DNA from: Dicyema japonicum
Lineage: Eukaryota > Dicyemida > Rhombozoa > Dicyemidae
DNA: 64,000 nt
Reading direction: 5' to 3'
Assembly (NCBI GenBank): GCA_011109175.1
Contig: RDEW01000005.1
Span: forward strand, 1,046,643-1,110,642
Of this stretch, positions 36,868 to 47,683 are shown piece after piece (positions within the stretch are counted from its first letter, which is position 1; each line of letters starts with the position of its first letter). A model generated the notes under the pieces. It saw nothing but the letters and a program-made list of their open reading frames with translations, made no database searches and had not been told where the DNA came from. The position numbers were made by a program, and so were the translations under genes.

Positions 36868-38430
36868 TTCTTTTAATTATGGATTGTTCTTATTTTTATT
36901 CTAACACTATAAAAATTTAATAGTTAAGTGTTTCAAGTTCCGAAAGAAAAAGTCCATCCATTACTGCATTTGTGAGTGAAAAGGGAAAAGCATGTGAAAG
37001 AAAGCGAATGAAGTCAATGAAAGTTGTTTTTGGAGAACTGTCATATTTAACGGATATCCAGTACCATTTATCAAATTAGTGACTCGAGAGACGTCGGAGT
37101 TGTATTGGTGAGTGATTTCAATAGAATTAAAAAAAAGTAAGCAAATAGTCATATAGCGGCAGCCCTGACTTCGTGGCTATTCCCTCTTATTCCCTGACTC
37201 AAGAATTCCAGCGTCGCAGGCGCAAGGGAACTAGACGTATCAAAGGCGAGTGGAACAAACAAAAAATCATTGGTAGGACCGTATAGTTTGTCCGTTTCAA
37301 CCTCTCAGTTTTCTCAGAACATCTTCAGAGGGACTCTGGAAAAGGTTGCAAAGGGAAACGTGTCGGTGCAGCTGACGTCCCAGGTTTTCCGGCTTCAAAT
37401 TAGAAGATGGTCATCCCATCTGGTCGTTTTTCTTGGATGACGATTTAAATCATCCAAGTTTTAATCTTCGTCAAGTATCTTTTCGTCAGCACTTGAAACG
37501 TATATAATGATCGATCAGTAGGATTCAGATTCAAGACTAAAAACACCCTGGCTCATTTAACCACTCTTAAGTTCTTTGGGATATATTTCTTGGTTCAGAG
37601 TTCGAATCCTAAGAATTATTTTTGCTGGCCGGTTAATCCTTTCGAGAGATTTTTTAAAAAGTATCTTTCCTAGTATAAAATTTAAGTATTGAAATTGTCC
37701 TGGACTCCAAGATATTGAGGTTGATATAGGCGACCTCTTTGTCAAGGGAGAAGAAACCGCTTTGATGAAAGCTTCCCAAAAAGTGGTCAGTATTTAATCG
37801 GTAGTCTCCTGACGTTTATAGTTGAAGTGTGGAGGCAACCACCTCCGAATTAAGGCTTTTTAACGTTAGTGACGTTATTGGAGTCAAGGAAAGGGAACAA
37901 AAAGAGTCACCAGGAAGAGTTGGTTTGTCAGTAACACTATAGAATCTTCTTGCGCTATTTGATGGGTCGTCGTGATCGTCAATGAGCCCTCTGAAAGCAA
38001 TAGTCTTCCTCATAGTAAGGTCATAGAGAAAACGTCGTATATTTCCAGCATAAATTTAAGGGATATAAGCTTTGTAATCATGAAGGAGTGACATCACGTA
38101 CATCTCACCTCTGAAGTAATCACAGAGGGATCTTATTGAAGCATTCGAAATTGATTCCAAAATTCCGCATTAAATTGCGGCCGTCCCCATTTTTAATTAT
38201 CCGCGGCACCCTAAAGTAATGAAAACCAGTGACAAAAGGAAAGTAATTAACATAAGTGGAGGCTCTCAAAGATCAGTCAAGTACATCTGATCTGACGCGT
38301 AACTTCAAGTCACACTAAAGAGGTGGTCCTCTCTTTTCAAGTCAAATCTTAAATCACTAGAATCAGATGATCCTCCTTTTATTTACAATTAAAAGCACGA
38401 TCATTGTAGCGATCGCTATAACAACTCAAC
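36868..38430. other. Intergenic, probable decayed retroelement on the minus strand
   Basis: Short minus-strand frames at 37557-37742 and 37816-38010 resemble, weakly, the linker upstream of LINE reverse transcriptases. About 38420-38470 is a copy of the small repeat seen at 1033 and 42930. No host gene is recognised. Confidence 0.35.
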
Positions 38431-38540
38431 GTCGATTATGTCGGCGAGGACCACTTTTGATTGATTTTTGTGTTTTAATAAAAATATTTAATTTATAAAA
38501 AATTATAAACAATTATTCAAAACCAAAATAAAAATGAGAA

Positions 38541-40465
38541 TTAAATAAATTCAATAGTATCAATTCCTAGAATGTGAAATAGTTTTCCCAAAACAAGCAT
38601 AGAAGCCTTTACCATAGTCAATCGTTTATGGTTGACAATCTTTCCAGAATCTGAATTATCCACACAATGACACTTTTCGTAAAAATCAGAAAACGTAGAA
38701 CACAAGGAATATGCATATTCACAAAGCACATGCAAAGCAAGTTCATCCAAGGAACGATTAACCACCGTCGGAAACTGCATGACAGCAAAGCAGAGTTTAC
38801 GTTCAGAGGGATGATCAAACTCACTAAAACTGCATTCTTGTATTGGTTGATCTGACTGTCTCAGAATGGAGGACATACGAACATAGCAATACAACAGATA
38901 CACAGCAGTATTCCCACGATCATCCAACATCTAATAAATCAAATAAAAACTCTACCCTATCAAACGAGAACACATAATCGTGGCATCGATTATGCATTAA
39001 ATCAGAATATTTAATGCAACCATAGGCAACCGCTTTCCTTGCTGATTCGAACTGATCAGTCGTCAATACCTACAATTCAACAAATACAAACCTTGTCCCG
39101 ACCCTTTTCTATCAATTTCTCACCTGAACGTTTTAATCCCTCATCCAATAGCTCAACAAGTCTTATCGACTTTCCAGATCGTGTCTTGAGTCGTTTTCTA
39201 TCATCCCCCAAAACAACACCGAATTTAGTGTGGTCAACAAAGTGATCTTGAGTCAACCATCCAGCCATTCTGGCTACCTCATAGATTGCTTCAAAGTGTT
39301 CGGACTGTCCAGCATCCACAACGTAATAAATGGAAGTAACTTTGTCTGTATTGAGTCGATAACGAATAGCTGCCAAATCACTTGTGTCATACGTGAATCC
39401 CCCATCAGATTTCACCAAAGTCAGAGGATACGAAACACCACAACTGACAAATATTAATTTTCTTCCATCTTCAACCTTAACAAGACCCTTCTCTTCCAGT
39501 TCCTCCACTACGCTTGGCATAAAATCATTATAAAATGACTCTCCGCGGTTTATCAAGTCAGGTATGTTCAATCTTTCATAAATTTTTGTAAACTCAATGA
39601 ACGAGGAGTGGCATATCGTCTTCCAGGCCAGAATATGATCGGGGTCATAGCTTTGTAGTTGTACAACAGCTTTATATGCCCTTTTCTTGAATTCTTCGTC
39701 CTTTTCAAACATTACCTTGGCTTCCTTATAAAAGGTTTGTAAATTCTGGATAGAGGGAGGATCAGTGGTAAAGTTAGGGTACATATCCTTCAAATGGGCA
39801 ATCAGCATCCCAAATTGAGTACCCCAATCTCCAATATGCGATATTTTAATGATTTTTCTGTTCCATGAGAATTCAAACAAACGGGAAAAACTTTCCCCCA
39901 AAATAGTTGATCTGAGGTGACCAACGTGCATTTCCTTTGCAATATTTGGGGATGACATGTCGATCAATATTGGGCCTGTTGAGGTTGGAGTACGTGGCAC
40001 CGGTGGACGTACCCCAGAACAGACAATACGACCGACTTGTTGGCACATAAATTGGTCATTTACAAAAATGTTAATAAATCCACTCCCAGAAACTAAGATT
40101 TGACTGACAATGTCGTTTGAGGGAAATTTGTTGGTAATTTCCTTAGCCACCTCTATTGGAGAGGCCAGCATTCCTTGACTTTTCAATTTTTTGACTATTT
40201 TAAAGGCAACGTTGGTCTGATAGTCAGCATGAGTAGTCAAATCTACAGTAAAGTCGGGATTCAGTTGAGGAAACAAACAGTCAGCAACATAAGTGAGAAT
40301 TCTGTGGATTGATAAACTAATATCCACCATATGACTGTCATAGTATTCTTTCTCTTTCTCATATGACTATTAACTTATTTTTATTATTACCTTTGTTAGA
40401 TGAATCAGTCTTATCTGATCTTTACTTAATTCATTAATATCCAACCCATTACTAGATTCGATCAT
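38541..40465 (-). CDS. RARS1: Arginyl-tRNA synthetase, cytosolic type, 4 exons
   Basis: A class I synthetase for tRNA-Arg. Four exons (40391-40465, 39092-40366, 38956-39069, 38541-38930) give 617 residues in one frame, from ATG 40465 to the stop at 38541. The N-terminal additional domain is present (SGSGFINIFV). The catalytic core has the HIGH-type motif SPNIAKEMHVGHLRST, then SHIGDWGTQFGMLIAHL, DGGFTYDTSDLAAIRYR and the KMSKS-equivalent KTRSG. The DALR anticodon domain begins with AVAYGCIKYSDL and LDDRGNTAVYLLYCYVR. The leucine-zipper extension of the vertebrate long form is absent. Introns of 24, 22 and 25 bp all keep GT-AG. No defect was seen. Confidence 0.96.
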
Positions 40466-40559
40466 TTCCTCACTTAAATAAACGTGTAATAATTATTTAT
40501 TTTATTTATTATTTAACTAATATTATTTGTTAACAAAATTAATACAATCTCATTATTCC

Positions 40560-40745
40560 GGTTTCCCGAACTCCACTCGTGAATTTCCACAACTCCAAGG
40601 ACTGGACGTTTTCTTCCTTTTCCTTTGGTTCTGGATGGACCTTTATGACATTGGAAGGACTAATTGCTTTTTCGAACATAATTGTTAACTATTAACTTCT
40701 CGGTGTCCAGGATTAATGAATTAGTAAAATCTTATTATCCTATAA
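40560..40745 (+). mobile_element. SINE family 1, fragment
   Basis: It keeps the CTGGATGGACC block and the CGGTGTCCAGGATTAATGAA end of the family. It lies just upstream of the RARS gene. Confidence 0.45.
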
Positions 40746-41689
40746 CGGCTAATTTATTCATTTAGTTTTTTACTTGGGATCTAGGAAAGATCGCCGAGCC
40801 AAGATTAGGAAGTCGCTGAGCGATATCGGCAACTAAAGTATATTCCAATAGTTAGGTGATTTCAGTTCCATCAATTAGCGGCACCTTATAACCTTTGCGG
40901 TCCTCTATTGACTCACTGCTTACCGAAAAACCCTTCTCACAAGAAACAGATTGGGAAAGAAAACTTCTAGGCCGATCGAATTTCCTTTTCCTGGTAAAAA
41001 TATAGACGAAACGGGTTTACGCCTTTTTTCACAAAGGCGAAGGAATCCGACTCCATATCTACGGGTCTTAGTAAATTTAGAAAATTGGATCATATGATAT
41101 CCTCATTTTATGATATCTCCACTTGTTTTCCAAGTCTGATTCTCGATACTTATTGGACTTTCATATAATCTCCCGTCAGATCCTAATCCGATTATAATAA
41201 ACATCTACCAACAGCCCATGAAGCAGAGAAACGGAGACCTACAATAAATATTAACATGTAAAGTAAAATTCTTATAGGAACTAGATCGATAATTTTCAGT
41301 GACTTCTCTGAAAGATTCAATAAAAGCAGACGCCATCACCAGTCTACATATAACGAGTATCTCTAATAACAAATCTGTGATGTTTTCCGTGTACAATCGA
41401 ACTTACTTATGTGACATTATGCTGAGTTCGGATATCTTTATATCCAAAAAGCCCGCGTTGTAAAAAATTAAATGTTCAGAAGTCATAAGACTTTTTAAGT
41501 GTTCCACAGTCCCTAATTACGCGATTTGTTGCTAACTCTCAAAACTCGAATGTATGTGTTCCAGAATGTCTCGCCAAACTTCACTCAAAAAATCTCCGTC
41601 CGAATAGATTTTTTGCTTTAACCTATCTAATCTATCGGTACCTATCTAGGGAAAAATAAAAATTAGGAAATTTCTGTCTGTTTCACTTT
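40746..41689. other. Intergenic, no recognisable gene
   Basis: Nothing recognisable lies here. Confidence 0.3.
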
Positions 41690-41915
41690 CTTACTACAGT
41701 GGCGCCATGTGATCCTTTGTCTGAGATGGCGGCCAGTGCCAGGATGACACGCAAAAGAAACATTTGCTTTCTACTGGAGGGGTTCTTACGTTCTGCATGG
41801 ACTTGTTTGATATTGAAAAACTCTGTTTCTGTAACAGTGGTAACTGGATACAGTTAATTAGTTATTTACTGTTAACTTCTTTCTCGGAGTATCCGGGATT
41901 AATAATCTTAATCAC
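41690..41915 (+). mobile_element. SINE family 1, head missing
   Basis: It shares AGTGGCGCCATGTGATCC, GCCAGTGCCAGGATGACACG and the GTATCCGGGATTAATAAT end with 4561-4883 and 17120-17400. Confidence 0.6.
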
Positions 41916-41974
41916 ACTACAATTACACTTTTTCTATATACATAGATAAACGATATATTCTATTGGGACTGTCA

Positions 41975-42150
41975 GTGATTTATTTTTTTATTTATTTAAC
42001 CCAAGACCACGGTAAAACCAAACTAATTATCACGTGATCCCGATGCATTCTAACAGTGACCTCAGCTTTGTCCGGTGTTTATCCTCCATGCTCGCGCATA
42101 AACGTACAGGACGGCTGCCTAAATTGGATTCTTTAGTGTTGGATCTCCAC
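41975..42150 (-). mobile_element. LINE 3' end, tail family B
   Basis: The minus strand reads SMEDKHRTKLRSLLECIGIT then a stop, followed by an AAATAAATAAAAAAATAAA tail. It is another 5'-truncated copy. Confidence 0.55.
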
Positions 42151-42233
42151 TAAATATAAAGTTCTCTATTTACCAAAGTTTTTAAACAATTATAATACCC
42201 AAGCAAAAAAATAATTCACCGGGCAGACCTTCT

Positions 42234-42470
42234 TCTCAAGCAGAGGAAGTAAAAAACTCTAAATATTCGGATATCAGCGACAGGTACATTTTCGCACCTG
42301 TCGCGATTGAAACTTCGGGGAACTTTGGCCCTAAAACGCTGAAGTTCCTGAACCATTTGGGAAAACTACTAACTGACAAAACTGGTGATCTTCGTGAGAC
42401 GAGATGACTCAAGGAGAGGCTCTCGTTGGCTGTTGTCCGTGGGAATAGCTTGTGCATCTCCCAACAGCTG
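42234..42470 (+). mobile_element. Retrotransposon C-terminal fragment
   Basis: The plus strand reads FAPVAIETSGNFGPKTLKFL, then TGDLRETR, LKERLSLAVVRGNSL and a stop. This ending (P-V-A-x-E-T-S-G ... GP ... TGD-x-R ... RLS-x-A-x-x-RGN) is typical of the C-terminus of many LINE-like polyproteins. It represents a further lineage in this window. Confidence 0.65.
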
Positions 42471-42559
42471 AATTAAAATTAAAATTAACTATTCTTTTTC
42501 CAATAAAATTTAAATTATAATATTGAACAACATGTAGAGATAATTATATTGTTGTTATC

Positions 42560-42650
42560 TTTAGCACGACAGGTTGCGTTGTGGTTAGTTCTGTCGCTCT
42601 CGACGCATTTAGCTGTAGAATCGATGGGTAAAAGGATTTATTTTTACTTT
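42560..42650 (+). mobile_element. tRNA-like element
   Basis: TTGCGTTGTGGTTAGTTCTG (A-box-like) and TGTAGAATCGATGGG (B-box-like) suggest a tRNA-derived SINE head or tRNA pseudogene. The acceptor stem is not conserved. Confidence 0.35.
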
Positions 42651-42929
42651 TTGTTTTTTTTAATTTCTAAGAGGCTTTATTAGCAAAAATAGAAAAAATA
42701 GTAAAAACAGATAAATACCAATAATAACAAAAAATGCGATCGTCTTTTCCATGAATATTGTATTGGACAGAGAGAATATAGCCAATGACGGGGAAGAAGC
42801 GTAATAATTTGATTATTTGCAAGAGGAGACATCTTACTAAAAGAATCCAAATACCTTGAACCAAGTTCAAGGTTCTTTTAATAAAAATTACTAAGTAAAT
42901 ATAAAATTACTATATTTATTATGGTGGAT

Positions 42930-43065
42930 GCATTTTTATTAATTAAAAATCAATCAAAAATGATCCCAGCCGATATAATTGATGTTGCGTTGCCTTTCAC
43001 AATCGCAAGAAGTCAATTGGAGAAGCCATCGAGTCTCACGTGCGTCGTGGCTTTTTAGTGTAGCT
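42930..43065 (-). repeat. Small interspersed repeat
   Basis: The inverse of 1033-1130, sharing GTGAGACTCGATGGCTTCTCC and ATATCGGCTGGGATCATTTT-like words. Confidence 0.55.
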
Positions 43066-45022
43066 AGGCGTTCCAGTTTCTTTAGGAAACTAAACGATTT
43101 CTCGCTTATTCTCCATGTTGTCTCAATTAAGATGGGACAGAACTGAACCGATCGTGCTTCGTATTTTTCTCTTTTGCTGTCATTGCTTTTTCTTTGGCAT
43201 AGTGTGTCTACCGCGTTCGAGACAGCTTTGGATGGATAAAGGGAGTCTATGCACGTAGCATCCTACACCAATAGCTTTCTCTCCTAAAATGAAAAGATTG
43301 TAATTTCGTCCGACCGTGTTCCTTCTCTTCTGTCCAGGCCAACAGATTCAAGTATGGAGGGGAATTCTGCAGATTTCAGTGCTCACTTAACAATTCCGTT
43401 GATCGCCTTATGTCTTGGGAATTGTCCTGCACTTCTTCGACAAGAAAGGGCATGATGTCCATAACTCAGAGTTTTTAGTGTGACCAGTTTGTATACTCAA
43501 ATTACCTTATGCAGCCTCCGGAGCTTTTTAAGTTTGGCATGCATGTTCTTCCATATTCACAAACTTTCAGGAATAGGCTGATCCATATAACTGATCATCC
43601 ACAGGTGCAATAAAAGGACCACGCCTTAAAAAATAAATAGCTATAGAAAAATTTGGCGATTTCATAGAAAGGCTGAGACTCTAGTGTCTACATGGAACTT
43701 CAGATCTAATGAGACTGTTGACTATTATTGGAAGCAGTTTTCCTATTTTTTTAATTAAACATCTTATAATTTGTGGGGACTAGACGTCTACCATCGAGCC
43801 TAGTTAGCTTCCAACAAGACAGAACAACGTAGATTAACGTAGACTCCAGGATATTGATAATCGTAAATAACTAGACCTACACCCTCGCTGTGCCTCACGT
43901 CATGGATATTCTTACGCCCCCATCTGCTCTCCATGGCTGACCCTGGATGGATACTGAGAAGTTATTTATGATATTTCAACACAAGACAAATTAATTTTGA
44001 TACAAACGACCACTAAAATTGAAAGCAACTAAGACATTTATTAGTTATAAATGTGAAAATGTATTTTTATAGGAACGAGGCTAAGCTTGTGTTTAGACTT
44101 TTTTCTGTTTTTGTCTTATTTCAAAGTCGCTCTACGTTTCTTTAAAAATTGTCTTATTGTCACTTATAAAAAGTACATTCCATATGAATTCAGCAAAGTC
44201 TTCACTTTTCCATGAGATCGTCGATCTGTTCTTAAAAAGCTTCTGGATCAAATCGATGTGCTTGAGAGAATAAGGAATTGAGTCTCTCTGAGATAAAAAA
44301 GACGATCTCATCCATAGACAAAATACCAAAGAATAGAAAGACTCATCACCTCTTTGAAACCCATGATTACTGGAAAGCCATAAATTCAGTAGAAATAGAC
44401 GACTCCTATAGTCTTCCGTGCTTCTGGCTTTTCAACAACAAATCTATGCAATGTTTCCGAGACCACGCTAATTTACAAACGCGTCGATACGTAAAGATAA
44501 CCCGCCTTCTTACCCTACATTTTGACCAAGAAGATCCTCACTGTGGATAAAGACCTGGATAATCACTTTTCTCAACAGTCTTAAACGTTACACTATCATG
44601 TCTACCTGCTCTCTATATTGTAATGGATCCTACCATCATAATGCATCCTCGTTTTGACAACACTCCAAGAACAATTTGATAACATTTCCATTTACACGTC
44701 AATCTCCTCAACTCTTTCCAGCCATCCTGATCCATCTTTATAACCAACCTTCATCAATTCGATCTAGGACTATTACTGCTCATATTGAGACTCATTTTTT
44801 TAACCAAACAACCAGAATACTTAAATGATTTTTGATATTTTCTTGTTAATTTCAAAGCACATCTCATACGTATTTAACAGATTGAAAAAGCTCAACAGTC
44901 TTTGAGTCATGGTTAGCGCATCTTTTAAAAAGAATAAAATAGCCTAACAACTTTCTACAGACAGCTCATCAGAATTGAATTAATAGAATTAACCTTATAA
45001 AGAGTAAGTTATAGATAACAAA
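43066..45022. other. Intergenic, unassigned
   Basis: A 90-codon plus-strand frame (44278-44547) and an opposing minus-strand frame show no family pattern. No RNA or repeat is recognised until the tRNA gene. Confidence 0.35.
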
Positions 45023-45095
45023 GCCTGGTTAGCTCAGTCGGTAGAGCATCGGACTTTTAATCCGAGGGTCACGGGTTCGAGCCCCGTATCAGGCT
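45023..45095 (+). tRNA. tRNA-Lys (anticodon UUU)
   Basis: A full cloverleaf: acceptor GCCTGGT pairs with ATCAGGC, the D-arm is GCTCAGTCGGTAGAGC, and the anticodon stem CGGA/TCCG encloses CTTTTAA with anticodon TTT. The T-arm is ACGGGTTCGAGCCCCGT. It is 73 bases without intron. A T-run (45095-45099) follows at once and would stop RNA polymerase III. The A-box (TAGCTCAGTCGG) and B-box (GGTTCGAGCCC) are intact. Confidence 0.97.
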
Positions 45096-45245
45096 TTTTG
45101 CTTTTATCTTGTTTAAAAAGTATTTTCATCTATTTATTTTTTAAAAGTGCTCCATAGTTAATTTACATTAAAACAATGTACGAATCCGCAGTATTTATGA
45201 ATAGAATTTTTGTATCTAGATTTGTATCTAGATAAAATAATCATC

Positions 45246-45425
45246 GGGAGCCGTTGGTCAAATGACGGCTGAGTTCTTGCGAGAACTCGGAGGATTGCTT
45301 GCCAGAAAGAAAAAAAATCAACGAGAAGGGTTATGGCTAAGACAAAAGATTGGAATAGCCATACTCCGAGGACTCGTTCGCAATCCACGCAGCAGGCTTC
45401 TTCAACTGACATTTGTTTAATCGTT
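45246..45425. ncRNA. Candidate structured RNA or conserved repeat, copy 2
   Basis: It shares its last 120 bp with 29569-29700. In this copy two further perfect hairpins precede it: AGCCGT/ACGGCT with a 10-base loop (45250-45271) and GAGTTCT/AGAACTC with a TGCG loop (45271-45288). On the minus strand the order would be stem-loop, U-rich stretch (GATTTTTTTTC), then two 3' stem-loops, which resembles snRNA layout. It sits about 150 bp downstream of the tRNA gene. Confidence 0.4.
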
Positions 45426-45631
45426 ATAAAAAATTTTTGTTTAAAAAAAAAGATAAAATAAAATAAGAAAAAAAATTGAATTAAATAAAGACTAGATAAG
45501 ATTAAAAAAGACTTAAAATAGTTAAAATGAAGAGTTTTAAGTTTGATTGACTGCACTTTTTGAGTTTTATCGGTCTATCTTTAAAATGATGATCTATATA
45601 ATAAAAGATTAAGTTGTCTGTGATAATTGCA

Positions 45632-46240
45632 AAATAAGATGATTCAACCTCTTCAAGAGATCGGTCCCTTAGAAAATTAAAATTCTAAAAAGAGTTAAAA
45701 AAAGAGATTCATTTGAAAATAAGATGATTCGTCCTCTTCACAAGATTGGTCCCTTAGAAAATTACAATTCTAAAAAGAGCTAAAATAGAGATTCACATAA
45801 AAATAAGATGATTCGACCTCTTCACAAGATTGGTCCCTTAAAAAATTAAAATTCTAAAACAAGTTAAAAACGAGATTCACATAAAAATAAGATGATTCGA
45901 CGTCTTCACAAGATTGGTCTCTTAAAAAATTACAATTCTAAAACAAGTTAAAAAAGAGATTCACATAAAAATAAGATGATTCGTCCTCTTCACAAAATCG
46001 GTCCCTTAGAAAATTAAAATTCTAAAACAAGTTAAAAAAGAGATTCATTAAAAATAAGATGATTCGACCTCTTCACAAGATTGGTCTCTTAGAAAATTAA
46101 AATTCTAAAACAAGTTAAAAAAGAGATTCACATAAAAATAAGATGATTCGACCTCTTCAAAGATTGGTCCCTTAGAAAATTAAAATTCTAAAAAAAGTTA
46201 AAAAAGAGATTCATTAGAAAATAGATGATTCGACATCTTC
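45632..46240. repeat. Minisatellite, 84 bp x about 8
   Basis: The word GATGATTC recurs at 45638, 45723, 45807, 45891, 45975, 46058, 46142 and 46224, giving periods of 82-85 bp. Units carry GATTCGACCTCTTCACAAGA, TTGGTCCCTTAGAAAATT and AAAAAGAGATTCA. Units are about 90% identical and directly adjacent, with no spacers. Confidence 0.95.
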
Positions 46241-46324
46241 AAGAGATACTCATTATAGATAATCACAAAAATAAACACCTCTCCCCCTTACAGAACTTCA
46301 AATAATTCTTTAGAACCGTCAGGG

Positions 46325-46755
46325 ATGCCACATCATACTTTAAAATTAAAAGTAGGAGCGCCAGTTGTTCTATTACGAATTCTAGAATCTCAAAGGTTAT
46401 GTAATGGTACAAGATTGGTAGTAAAAAATTTGATGTCTAATGTTATAGAAGGAACGATATTAACGGGGCGAAATAAAGGAGAAGACGTTTATATTCCAAG
46501 AATTCCAATAATTTCGGATGAATTACCATTTAGAGTTTAGAGACTACAAATTCAATTGAAGTTAAATTCGCGATGACAATCAATAAATCACAGGGACGAA
46601 CTCTTAAAGTAGTAGGTTTATCTTTAGCAAGTGAATGTTTTGCACATGGACAGTTATATGTAGGTTGTTCTAGGGTAGGTGAACGAGAAAACCTATTCAT
46701 ATACACAAAGGACGGTCGTACAAGTAATGTAGTATATCAACAAGCATTACAATAA
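46325..46755 (+). pseudogene. Helitron-type PIF1 helicase, C-terminal remnant
   Basis: 46325-46537 encodes HTLKLKVGAPVVLLRILES, CNGTRL and a TGRNKGEDVYIPRIP block. 46573-46752 encodes the end of the PIF1-like helicase of Helitrons (MTINKSQGRTLKVVGLSL, then QLYVGCSRV, ending TSNVVYQQAL). Between them an in-frame TAG (46537-46540) and a one-base shift near 46555-46565 disrupt the reading frame. No Rep domain is found upstream, where the minisatellite lies. Confidence 0.85.
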
Positions 46756-47612
46756 GATATTTGATAAGTTTTACTATAACAAGTTTTCTCCGAAGGTGTG
46801 AACGACAGCCGTCCGCAGTACCTAGCTCGCAGTGAGCGAAGCGAGCTGCCGAGCTAGTAATTTTTATAAAATCTTGTTTGAATGATTTTTTAATGTAAAA
46901 AATCCATAAAACCAAACATATTAAAAAACCGTAAAATGTTGGACCTTCTAGTAGACAGTTTGTGCTGCTCCACAGTGGATCATCCCCACCCTTCGATCGA
47001 AAATCTAATTTCATATCTTTTTTAAACTAGAGGTCAATCATTAAATTTTCATTTGATCATCAACTGATCTCTAAGAACGTCTATATTTAACGTTACGTTC
47101 CTAAAATCTCCAAATTCTCTTTGCTTGATGAAACTGGGGGTAAATAAATATATTGACTTCATTACACCGGACAAATCTTACCATTTTGTGGTCTGAACAA
47201 ATCCAATAAATAAACACGCCCTGATATCAAAGTAGAATTAATTGCAGATGCAATTATTGCTAGAATTATGGAAAACAAAAATTATTCATTCGCCTAAATA
47301 TTCACACACAAAAATACAAAGTTGAATTCCTATAAGAAATGTTGAATGCCGACCTAATTTCAAGACAACGAATATGCAGGACTTGCGCCTCTTCATTAAG
47401 TCGCTATTTTGGTTTTATTCATAATGGATAATGTGGAGATTATTAGACTTTTTACATAAAATGCTAACATTAATATTAGAAATAATGAATTATTAGCCCC
47501 AATTCACTAACTGGAATGATTTGGGCTAACATGGAAATGTATTTATTCGGAAACAGCTAAGACAGGAAATATAATTTTGTAAGTATTTTTTGATTATTAA
47601 TAAGTTATAATT
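46756..47612. other. Intergenic, AT-rich
   Basis: Includes GAGCGAAGCGAG-type palindromic sequence near 46825-46850, possibly the hairpin near a Helitron 3' end (weak). Nothing else is recognised. Confidence 0.3.
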
Positions 47613-47679
47613 AATTATTTATTCGTTGTCAGAAAATGTGATTATTTTACCACAAATTTCATCATATCGAAATAAATAA
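47613..47679 (-). promoter_or_regulatory. SECIS element of the MsrA mRNA
   Basis: On the minus strand a lower helix (TTATTTATTTCG with CGAATAAATAA) leads to a short internal loop. The quartet strands follow: ATGAT at 47665-47661 and TGAC at 47631-47628. An upper helix of 12/11 bases encloses an apical loop starting AAAA (47648-47645). The 12-base spacing between quartet and apical adenines is that of eukaryotic SECIS elements. It begins about five bases after the MsrA stop codon. Confidence 0.85.
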
Positions 47680-47683
47680 TGAA

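Noticed and set aside
38667-39457. Plus-strand open frames opposite RARS
   Set aside because: They are antisense shadows of the well-supported synthetase exons.
44278-44550. 90-codon frame as a host gene
   Set aside because: No domain pattern, no dwarf introns that extend it, and an opposing frame of similar quality. Left as unassigned.
45303-45425. U2 snRNA for the conserved hairpin element, because of a TGGCTAAGA word
   Set aside because: The rest of the U2 5' domain, including the branch-point recognition sequence, is absent. Only nine bases agree.
24113-46240. CRISPR arrays at the two tandem arrays
   Set aside because: Units are directly adjacent without unique spacers, the genome is eukaryotic, and no cas gene is near.
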